Shown here in pieces: positions 55,968 through 64,000 of a DNA stretch of 64,000 nucleotides. Location of the stretch: positions 1,032,001-1,096,000 of the forward strand of contig CANJKZ010000410.1 in the NCBI GenBank assembly GCA_947471745.1. The letters are read 5' to 3'. The notes below the pieces were generated by a model that saw nothing but the letters and a program-made list of their open reading frames with translations, had not been told where the DNA came from and did no database searches. The stretch is from Closterium sp. Naga37s-1. Taxonomy: Eukaryota > Streptophyta > Zygnematophyceae > Desmidiales > Closteriaceae. Position numbers and translations under genes: made by a program. The stretch's first letter is position 1. The number at the start of each line of letters is the position of its first letter.

Positions 55968-57157
55968 GGCGCTCCCCAGGATTAGAGGAGGGGCTTCCTG
56001 AATGGGCCGCGATCGGTCGGACGATCAGAATTTAAGTCATGTCAGTCGGCGACGGACGCGACACGATCACCGCGCCGAACTCGCCTCGCTAACACGCCTC
56101 GTCGCGATTGGAAAAGGGTTCCAGTGAGGTGACCACATCGACTCCTCGCCTCACAAGAGTTTTCTCAGAAACAGGCATCTGCTATCAATGCAATGATCAG
56201 GATGAGTCACCCGCTCTGCTTGATCGTCCTCTGTGCTGTAGTTGGTGGTGGGGGGATGGGACGATCATCTCCGAGTCTCGAGTGCTTGCAATCACGCTTG
56301 AAAATGGTGCTCTGCTTGGAATTCTTGTGAAATTCGTGTGATCAGCAATAATTCAAGTCGATGCGCCCCTCTTTATGCAAATGTGACATGATGCGCGTGA
56401 ACGCGTTCCCTCGCCATTTGGGCAGGTCCCGAAAATTCTTCTCATTCGGTTAGCGGTTGAGTACAACATTGTACACTCCAGAGCCTCGTTTCACCTCTTA
56501 ATACCGCTACTCACTATCCTAAAGGGTCAATCTATCCGTGAACAATGAACGAACTTTTCAGGACCTGCCCTTAGCGTCTCAACGCTTTCCTAATGGTCAC
56601 GTGGTTTGACTCCCAATAAAATGGAATGCCTGGTGAGAATACCCAGCTCGAACATATAAACTCATTCATGCTTCGTGGCTCAGGACGGCTCCACACGGTG
56701 GAAAGCGGTAATTCTAGTTCATCGTCAAATTCACGCGAGACCCAACAAATTGGACCCTCTACCAGGCATCGTACCAACTGAATCCCCCCTATAAGGTGAA
56801 TTATCCACTTCTTGGTTAAGGAAAAACGCTGTACTCTCAAGGTAATTGAAGTGAAATTAATATTTCACATGACACAACACACAGCATTACGAATATAATC
56901 TAGGAACCATCCCGCAACGACTAATTCGAAAACAATCTACAAACTAACCCACAATCACGAATTACCATGTGAGAACCCATTAAATGCGTCCCACGCATAT
57001 TACAGACAAGGTGCTACAATACATAAACTCCCTCAGAGCGTTCTGAAGTAGAGGGGTCTTGATCAGGAAACATGCCTGAGTAACCGATGCGGATTATATC
57101 GGAGATGCTCCACCCCAACCTTCGAACGAATCCAAAAAACCGATCAATCTTCAAAGG
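55968..57157. other. Intergenic DNA between ferroportin copies
   Basis: No convincing gene. The part at 56880-57150, just 3' of copy 2, resembles 2290-2515. The promoter of copy 1 should lie at the left end (55968 upward), but I see no clear TATA box. Confidence 0.5.
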
Positions 57158-58827
57158 TCAAACCCGAAACCCTGCAGTAGCAATCATCGCCATATTTTGA
57201 TCACCACCACCGCACTTCTTCACCCCGAAAGGCTTCCCATTTCCTGTGCTTCGTCCAATCTCCATCTCTTGATCACCCAACCGAGCTTTTTCTATCCTCT
57301 CCTTTTCTTCCAACTTCGTTTCTCCACACAACACCTTCCTCCACCAAGCCTCCGGCTGGTTCGGAAACACCTCTCCCAGCCTCGAGTCCGGCCAAGCCAG
57401 CCAGGAGCAGTAGAGAGCGGCCGCGGCGAAGACGGCAGCAACGGACATGAGCACGAGCGCGCCGAAATACCGCGGATCGTGGAGAACGATGGCGAGGGCA
57501 AACATGAGAAGCTCTGCCAGGCTTGCTAGTGCCATTTCGGTGGAGCCAAAGGAGTTAGCGTATGCGGCGGGGACGGCCGTTTGGATGACTTGCGCGCCGA
57601 CAATTTCGAATGTCCAGTTGCCCACACGGGAGAGCACCTGAGGAGAATAGGGGTGGCGGCGAGGTGGGGAACGGGGTTGATTAGGCGCTTTTGATAGAAT
57701 TTTCCATCACGCCTGCTAAAACCGTCGCCACGATAAGAGTTGTTGCGATAGGAAATCGGCGCGTTACGAATTGCCTCGATAAGAATAGCACGGTGGGAAG
57801 TGCTGCAGTACGGAGTTCCTCGTTAGTAGCAGACTCACGATTTGCAGGAGGAAGAAAAGCAGCAGGCCTTGCTGCAGAGAAGGCGGCGCAAACGAGATTG
57901 ACGAGAAGGTGAGAAGCGAGAGGAAGACCAGCAGCGATTGAAAGAGCAGCGCCGCACTGCCAGCCTGGGAGGGAGAGAGAGGAGAGAGAAAGGCGGATGG
58001 GGGGAGGGAGGGCGATAGAAGATAAAGAAGAGGGGACGTGGAGGATGGGTGCAAATGTCGTTTCTCAACCACGGGAAGATGCGGAGGAAAGGAGGAGGAG
58101 TCGGAGGAGGAGAGAGAGCACACGAGAGAGGGCGAGGAGGAACAAGTAAGCGTGAGCGTTCCACTTTACAGTAAAAGTGTTTTATCTCGCCTGCCGTAGG
58201 CAGCCGCTGCGTGCTTGTTCATCTCGCAACACACAATCCCTCCCACCGCCCGCACCCCTTCCCCTTCCCTCTCCCAGTAGCAGCACCCCTTGCTTCTCCC
58301 TCCACCACCGAACCTGCAGAACGCCGAGGCGAGCGACGAGTGGCGGAGACACGAACGTAGCCGCGAAGCCCATGGCGTCACACGCGCTACTGAACTCGCC
58401 TATCACGCCCATGTGCACCCCTGCCGAGATTAGGGATTAACGGGTTTAAGGTTTCGGGTTTCCGGATTTTGGGCTACAGCTTGGTTTGTGAGAGGAATGC
58501 GCTCCGGTGCGTGCGTATATGTGCGTGTGCCGTGGTGTGTGTGTGTGCGCGCATGTGCATATGTCGTGCGTGCGGGCGTGCATGCCCACTCACCATGGAG
58601 CGTGAGGTAGGAGGTCATGAGCCCTCCAGGAGCAAGAACAGCATTGAAGCACAGCAGCACATACGCCATACTCGCAGGCATCACCAGCTGCTGCACATAG
58701 CACCGCCACCCTTCTTTTGCTGCCTCAACCACTTGCCGCAACTCACCCACCGCTTTCCCCAGCGCTGATCCTGCCGCCTCTGCCATTCGTAATGCGGTCC
58801 CCATCCGGCCTGCTGGTTCTCCATTTG

Positions 58828-58839
58828 CCTTTGCGGTGC

Positions 58840-58888
<49 letters not shown>

Positions 58889-58893
58889 GGCTG
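58828..58893 (-). repeat. (GCA)n microsatellite coding poly-Ala in exon 7
   Basis: About 16 CTG triplets on the plus strand encode an alanine run in the central loop. Upstream, at about 59090-59270, the coding sequence is a degenerate 21-bp repeat giving heptads such as GSLRLTL and GSVRSTL. Confidence 0.9.
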
Positions 58894-59724
58894 CCACAAC
58901 GGCTACCATGCCGCCCTGTGATACTTCCCGTGGTGCAGAAGCAGGAATACCACATGCGGGTCCTGCCTGCTCCTCATCAGCAGCAGCAGGAACAGCAGTA
59001 TCACCATCATCAGCTGCAGCAACAGTAACAGTACTGTAATTGACACTTAGGACCCAATCCTGTGGCAAAGATGGTGCCACGCGAAATGAACCTGTTGCTG
59101 ATCTGATCGACCCTTGTGTCGATGTAGATCGGAACGACTCTAGTGTCAACCTCAACGACCCTAGTGTTGACCGAACCGATCCTGGTGTCGGCCTAAATGA
59201 TCTTGGTGTCAACCTTAACGAACTTGGTGTCGACCTAAGTGACCCTTGTGTCGATTCAGGGGACGTCTCAGGGTCGCGAGGCTGACTGATGGCTCCATTG
59301 GACAGATAGCTGGTGAGGGAAGTGAGAGCAAGCTGCATGGGGGGCAGGGGGAGGGGGAAAGGAAGGGGGAGGGGGAGGGGTCTGTGGGTATGTGGGTGTG
59401 TGGGTGAGTGGGTGTGTGGGTATATGCGCATGCGGTTATGTGGATATGTGAGCAGGTGGGGTGGCAGGCACGCACCAGGGCAGGGAGGGAGAGTGCAACG
59501 AGGGCGAGGCATGCTTTGGCGCAGACGAGCGGGCCCCAGGCTGCAATGAGCCATCCAAAGATGAGCGCTGCTGCCACCTGCACGTGGCGTGGAGCGAGGG
59601 GCAAGGAGGGGGGGAAGGAAAGAGCAGAGGAAGGGAGAGCAAGGAGAACGCATGGTGGGTGCACAGTGGGGGGAACGGTGGGCGGGCGCACAGTGGGGGC
59701 ATGTCCCCCTCATGGTAACAGCTC

Positions 59725-59995
59725 TGTTTCACACTCGTCAGGATCTGTTTCACGCTTGTCAGGGTCTGTTTCACGCTCGTCAGGGTCTGTTTCACGCTCG
59801 TCAGGGTCTGTTTCACGCTCGTCAGGGTCTGTTTCACGCTCGTCAGGGTCTGTTTCACGCTCGTCAGGGTCTGTTTCACGCTCGTCAGGGTCTGTTTCAC
59901 GCTCGTCAGGGTCTGTTTCACGCTCGTCAGGGTCTGTTTCACGCTCGTCAGGGTCTGTTTCACGCTCGTCAGGGTCTGTTTCACGCTCGTCACGC
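59725..59995. repeat. 21-bp minisatellite, 13 units
   Basis: The unit is TCAGGGTCTG followed by TTTCACGCTCG, repeated 13 times. The first two units are diverged and the rest are near-perfect. It lies in the intron between exons 5 and 6 of copy 2. As 21 is a multiple of 3, all frames stay open and give spurious ORFs. Confidence 0.95.
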
Positions 59996-60275
59996 GCTAG
60001 CAACAGGATCGGTTGGTCTCATCAGCAGCATTTCAATGACTTTTGAGTCGACTCAAAAGTCACCTCGTCACGCGCTAGCAACAGGATCGGTTGGCCTCAT
60101 CAGCAGCATTTCAATGACTTTTGAGTTGACTCAAAAGTCACCTCGTCACGCGCTAGCAACAGGATCGGTTGGTCTCATCAGCAGCATTTCAATGACTTTT
60201 GAGTCGACTCAAAAGTCACCTCGTCACGCGCTAGCAACAGGATCGGTTGGTCTCATCAGCAGCATTTCAATGCCG
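59990..60275. repeat. 78-bp tandem repeat with 26-bp palindrome at each junction
   Basis: Four copies of a CGTCACGCGCTAGCAACAGG...CATTTCAATGAC unit. Junctions at 60037-60062, 60115-60140 and 60193-60218 are palindromes with core CTTTTGAGTCGACTCAAAAG; the middle one has one change (GTTGAC). Confidence 0.95.
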
Positions 60276-60999
60276 GAGTAGCAACCCCGCACAAGCAACA
60301 GGATAAGATACCCAGTTACCAAACTCGTCTTCCCTCACCTCACAGCTCTGCTCCACCCGCCTGAGCATGGCGTTGGCAGTTGCCAGAGGCACGGGCCGAT
60401 GGGGCCCCACCAGCTGCAATGTGTGCATGGAGACAGAGGGATAGGAGAGAGGGAGGGAGAGAGAGGGAAGAAGAGAGAGGGTGGAAGAGAGAGAGAGGCG
60501 GAGGGATGAAACGGAAGAGAGGGGCCATCAGAGTGAAGCAAGGAAGTAGAGAGCACGTGTGCGCAGATTTGGCAAGTGCGTGCATGTGTTGGGAGGAGTC
60601 GGGACGTGTTGCAAAATGTGTGCACATGTCTGAATGAACTGAACGTGTAGGTAGGTAGGTAGGTAGGGACGTGTGGGCTCACCACGAGGACCCAGTCATT
60701 CTCAAAAGCGACGCCTGAAGCCAGCCCCATGAGCTTATCCACACAGCCCGCCACCACCAGCCCAGCACAACGAACCATCCCTGCCGTAGCATTGCTGTCG
60801 CAGGGACAGCAGACAGCACCGACGCGGCGGCTGATGTGGCGGCTGATGTGGCAGCTGATGTGGCAGTTGACGCAGCAGCTGACGTGGCAGCTGTGCCAGC
60901 AGCAGCATCCAGCGCTGCTGCTGCTGCTGCGGCGGCGGCAGGGAAGGCGAGATGTAAGGCGTGTATCATTGCCGCTGCTGCTACCATGATGGCCGTGGA

Positions 61000-61200
61000 C
61001 TGTGGAGCAGGGGAGAGAGGTGAGAGAAGGAGGCAGGAGATGACTACTGAGTCGACTCAAAAGACACCTTGCTGCTACCATGATGGCCGTGGACTGTGGT
61101 GGAGCAGGGGAGAGAGGTGAGAGAAGGAGGCAGGAAATGACTACTGAGTCGACTCAAAAGACACCTTGCTGCGGCGGCGGCAGAGAAGGCGAGATGTGTA
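61000..61200 (-). repeat. Repeated acceptor of exon 4, copy 2
   Basis: The exon-4 start with its intron tract (minus strand CTCTCTCCCCTGCTCCACAG, then TCCACGGCCATCATGGTAGC) occurs at 60978-61020 and again at 61076-61118. TGAGTCGACTCA palindromes lie at 61047-61058 and 61145-61156, 98 bp apart. Two more copies of the CTCCACAG/TCC junction lie near 61808 and 61855, beyond the CCCTGA cluster. Confidence 0.87.
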
Positions 61201-61234
61201 AGGCGTGTATCATTGCTGCTGCAGCAGGGGCTAT

Positions 61235-61795
61235 GATATCAGGGTAAAATACCCTGATTACCCTGATTTCAGGGTTGACATACCCCCCTTGCCCTGAAAA
61301 ATCAGGGTCTCTGTACTTAGGGCCCTGAGATTTCAGGATGTATGTTTTATATAACCCTGAGATTTCAGAGCAGTGTACACGTGCCTGCCCTAAGGCGTCA
61401 GGGTGCTTGTATGGCGTACCCTGAAACAGTTACACTGTGCGCCTAGGGGGGCCCTTATGCGAAGTCCTTGATTTCCGAGATGTCGCGCCGAAAACACGCG
61501 AGTCGCCCACCACCACTCACATTGACGACAAAATTGCCCACATGGGGCAACTTACAGCGATGCAGCAGGCGTGACTGCCCGTTACAGTACCCACCCACCA
61601 CTAACACTTCACCATTTGCAACATCTGCAAATACAGTGTGTTTTAAAAAATGCCCTGAACCATCAGGGTTTAGTTCTGGAATGCCCTGAGAAATCAGGGT
61701 CCTCCTAGGAGCTCTGCCCTGAGGAGGACACGCATTTCTGTGTCATGCCCTGAGGGCTCAGGGTCCCTAAAAATGAATCTGAGGCCCTGTGCTGC
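61235..61795. repeat. Cluster of CCCTGA...TCAGGG inverted repeats
   Basis: About nine short dyads of form CCCTGA-N2-5-TCAGGG (for example at 61238-61258, 61257-61275, 61291-61311, 61652-61672, 61681-61701 and 61747-61766) within 560 bp. The block interrupts the repeated exon-4 acceptor copies, so it may be a small inserted element. No coding sequence is seen. Confidence 0.75.
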
Positions 61796-62887
61796 AGCTA
61801 CAAGGGACTGTGGAGCAGGGGACTGCAGCTACAGAGGCCATGATGGCCGTGGACTGTGGAGCAGGGGAGAGAGGTGAGGGCGATGGAGTCTGTGAGATTT
61901 TTTTTTTTTAAGATTTGCAAAAGTCTCATGAAGGCGAGATGTAAGGCGTTGACTGTGGATGTGGAGGCAGGAGACGGAAGGGGTGGAGAGAGGAGGTGCT
62001 GATCGACGAATGGTGGGAGATGGTGCAATCATGACGGTGCAATCATGATAGTGCAATCATGATGGTGCAATCATGATGGTGCAATCACATCGCAAAAATG
62101 TTGAAGGTGTTGAAAATGGGGTGGCCCATCGGACCACTTTTCTCGATGGAGTCCAATCGTTGTAAGTTGTTGTATATAGCCTGTGCCTGTGTTCGGGGCC
62201 GAGGTGGCAATTTTGGTACCGTCATCAAGCCTCTTTTGCCAATTCTGTGCGCAAGAAATTGTGCTTGGTTGTTTCCTGGAATGTGCCTGCGCTTGATCTA
62301 CGGATGAGTTTCCAAGCGATTTGGCGAACGGTGAAGATCCAGCTTACAAAACACCCAGTTTCGCGCATCACATGTGCTTCGGAGAATGTGCTTTCATGGA
62401 GTGTCGTGAGTCGTTCGATGATTCACGAATCGACGGCTCGAACTTCTGGATGCGGCACGACTCTGCGCGCGGCAATTTTGGGGAGGGAATTGTTACAGTC
62501 AGGTGATTTATCTCGTTTTATGGGCAGCGCGAATGTTCTGACAAGGTCTGAACGGCTATTGGCGAGAAGTTCGCGAGAGTAACGCGAGGTCAAGGTTCGC
62601 CGACATGCACTTCTGGCGAATGTCTGAGATGCTGGTGTTGGCGAACAGCCATGATTCTCAATACATATTCTGGATTGTTATAGCTCGCTTTTCTTTAACC
62701 ATCTCAGAAATCTGTCAACACAATCTCCTTCTAAACAAAATGATTGCGCTGAATTACATTTGTGTGAGTGCAAACCATCACCAGATGGGTTTTTTATTTC
62801 TTTGTTACACGCATACAATTGTATATTTGTAAAAACGAATTATTGCCAGGATAGATGCAATGCAGCGTAACAAACACGCATGTCGAC
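61796..62887. other. Stretch without a supported gene
   Basis: It contains relics of the exon-4 acceptor (61800-61880), a 14-bp tandem repeat GGTGCAATCATGAT (62030-62092), and a plus-strand open frame of ~60 codons (62321-62506, MANGEDPAYKTPSFAHHM...) that looks protein-like but matches nothing I recognise. Confidence 0.45.
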
Positions 62888-63022
62888 TGTCAGAATCTAG
62901 AAGCAGGAAATGGATGAACTATGAAAGAGTTTGGTACAAATATGAAACCCTAAAGTGGGCTGTACCCCATATTGGCTACCCCACTACAGCCTAAACATAT
63001 ATAGCACATATATCATTTGACA
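62888..63022 (-). repeat. 3' LTR of element F
   Basis: 135 bp, similar to the 133-bp LTRs of D and E (shared TGTACCCCATATTGGCTACC on the plus strand). Possible target duplication TCGAC at 62883-62887; its partner is outside the window. Confidence 0.88.
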
Positions 63023-63248
63023 CACACCCATAGGCAAAGTGGGGGAGAACAAGGGGTCACAAGACCAGTCAAGCGAAGCAAAGCAAGCTCAGGGTGGATC
63101 ACAACGTCACCACACACACTGAGCACAAGCAAAGGGCCACAAGGCCAGTTCACATGCAGAGGTATATATGCAACACCAACAGCACAGTGATCTCTACCTA
63201 ACACAGCAAGCATGCAGGTATATATATAGATCACAGGACAAGCAAAGT

Positions 63249-64000
63249 CTACAGCAAGTGAGGAAAAGTGGGCACAAGGCCTAACAAAGTGCAGAAACGC
63301 TGATGATCACTAGACGGAAGTGCCTTGGTGAATATATCAGCAGTGTTGGCCCGAGTGGCCACGTGAGCAAGACGAAGCTGACCACGCTGCTGCAACTCTT
63401 GAGCCAGGAAGTAACGCAGAGCGATGTGCTTCGTTCTGTGCTCCAGTCTGTGCTCCTCACACAAGGCAATGGCGGCCTTGTTGTCGACGTACAGCACTGG
63501 AGGAGAACGAGGCCGCTCTCCCAAGTCGGTCAGCAGGTAGGTGAGCCAGCGTAACTTCTGTGCAGCCATGGCTGTGGCGTAGATCTCAGCCTCACAACTG
63601 GAGCTGAGAACAGAAGACGAGCGTGTAGAACGCCAAGAAACTGAACCAGCGCCAAGGCTGAAGGTGTAACCCTGTGACGACCGCTGCGTAGCCTGGTCGT
63701 CAACCCAAGAAGCGTCTGAGTGCCCAGTGAGGACAACTGGGCTCCGCCCTCCAAGCACGAGCCCCATGCCCGATGTACTGCACAAGTAGCGCAGTACCCT
63801 CTTCGCAGCATCCATGTGCACCTTTCGGTGCCTACCAGGAGCCACATAGCGAGCTAGAAGGCCAAGAGGGTACGCAAGGTCAGGACGAGTGCAGGTCATC
63901 AGGTACATGAGGCAGCCCACTAGCTCTGGGTACGGGCCACTCGGCTCTACGGACTCGTCCGAAGGTGGAGCTGAGAGCGAGTGGCCTGTAGCCAGAGGAG
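63249..64000 (-). CDS. Partial pol (RT end and RNase H) of element F
   Basis: An open frame enters from the window end (PLATGHSLSAPPSDESVEPS) and runs to the stop at 63249 without a lesion. It contains the copia RT/RNase H region: GCLMYLMTCTRPDLAYPLG, GHSDASWVDDQATQRS, SSCEAEIYATAMAAQ, YVDNKAAIAL, KHIALRYFLAQ, and the C-terminus LVPTFPHLL. It is closest in sequence to element E. The upstream gag-pol is not in the window. Confidence 0.9.
   Translation of the reverse strand, partial: PLATGHSLSAPPSDESVEPSGPYPELVGCLMYLMTCTRPDLAYPLGLLARYVAPGRHRKVHMDAAKRVLRYLCSTSGMGLVLGGRSPVVLTGHSDASWVDDQATQRSSQGYTFSLGAGSVSWRSTRSSSVLSSSCEAEIYATAMAAQKLRWLTYLLTDLGERPRSPPVLYVDNKAAIALCEEHRLEHRTKHIALRYFLAQELQQRGQLRLAHVATRANTADIFTKALPSSDHQRFCTLLGLVPTFPHLL

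Larger units (their letters stand above)
57158..60999 (-). pseudogene. IREG3: Ferroportin / IREG3-type transporter, copy 2, 5'-incomplete
   Basis: Exons matched to copy 1, minus strand: 4 60683-60999, 5 60339-60413 (LVGPHRPVPLATANAMLRRV), 6 59476-59577 ([20 protein letters not shown]), 7 58594-59332 ([19 protein letters not shown]), 8 58314-58420 (MGFAATFVSPPLVARLGVL), 9 57839-57964, 10 57158-57637 (VGAQVIQTAVPAAYANSFGS). All boundaries are GT-AG and phases agree for exons 5-10. Exon 4 is 317 bp against 312 in copy 1 because of a 5-bp insertion (AGCCC near 60755), which breaks the frame. Exons 1-3 were not found before 62.9 kb, where element F begins; they may be lost or lie beyond the window. 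The family exports divalent metals, and IREG3/MAR1 acts in plastids or mitochondria (known of the family, not shown here). Confidence 0.82.
62888..64000 (-). mobile_element. Ty1/copia retrotransposon F, 3' part (cut by window end)
   Basis: The 3' LTR lies at 62888-63022 (135 bp, ends ...TAGATTCTGACA on the minus strand) and is followed by the family's 3' untranslated region and RT/RNase H coding. It is the same family as D and E. The 5' part lies beyond the window. Confidence 0.9.

Noticed and set aside
56108-56341. Plus-strand ORF of 77 aa between the ferroportin copies
   Set aside because: No recognisable motif, no splice context and ordinary length for chance in this composition.
59725-60275. 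CRISPR-like regular array
   Set aside because: Units are contiguous tandem repeats without unique spacers, and the context is eukaryotic intron sequence.
41740-61200. Treating the TTTTGAGTCGACTCAAAA palindromes as ordinary restriction-site or transcription-factor sites
   Set aside because: Their consistent placement at duplication junctions and variable centres argue against a simple binding site; an artefact of library preparation remains possible and is stated in the finding.
62098-62582. Exons 1-3 of ferroportin copy 2
   Set aside because: No match to the YWTYAFSRFG or GGLMDSAPRV segments was found in any frame between 61.0 and 62.9 kb.

Overview
This is nuclear DNA of a eukaryote, most likely a streptophyte green plant or alga. 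The reasons are split protein-coding genes with GT-AG boundaries, several Ty1/copia retrotransposons primed by a plant-type initiator-tRNA site (TGGTATCAGAGC), and two copies of a plant IREG3/MAR1-type ferroportin gene. The high GC content and long purine/pyrimidine minisatellites would fit a charophyte such as a zygnematophyte, but that is inference. No prokaryotic operon, rRNA, tRNA or CRISPR array was seen.

Layout. 0-2.1 kb: a candidate first exon of an unrecognised gene (minus strand) and a 369-bp tandem duplication. 2.1-4.0 kb: non-coding DNA and a 22-bp C-rich minisatellite. 4.0-10.5 kb: copia element A (minus; near-identical LTRs, damaged pol). 10.5-16.8 kb: copia element B (minus), whose 3' end runs straight into an LTR of A. 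16.8-20.0 kb: pyrimidine-rich then G-rich minisatellites. 21.1-28.2 kb: element E (minus, 133-bp LTRs, TSD AGGGA, decayed). 28.4-36.9 kb: element C (plus), with one uninterrupted 1992-aa gag-pol ORF, flanked by a 447-bp duplication of its target. 36.9-41.1 kb: non-coding DNA and a putative 2.1-kb TIR element with TTAA ends. 41.2-56.0 kb: ferroportin copy 1 (minus, 10-11 exons), with exon 6 split by element D (45.1-52.06 kb, plus, TSD ACCAG). 57.2-61.0 kb: ferroportin copy 2 (minus, exons 4-10 only seen). 61.2-61.8 kb: a cluster of CCCTGA/TCAGGG dyads. 62.9-64.0 kb: element F (minus), cut by the window edge.

A, B, C, D, E and F are Ty1/copia type (order PR-IN-RT-RNase H). C, D, E and F form one lineage with very short (131-135 bp) LTRs. 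C keeps an N-terminal gag domain; D and E lack it and share a stop codon between the integrase and RT parts.

The most unusual feature lies in the ferroportin copies. Several exon boundaries carry partial tandem copies of the exon edge plus its splice site, and the copies are joined by short palindromes of the form TTTTGAG-NNNN-CTCAAAA. At least eleven such junctions are visible, nearly all inside these two genes. Both ferroportin copies carry frame-breaking lesions and are annotated as probable pseudogenes.
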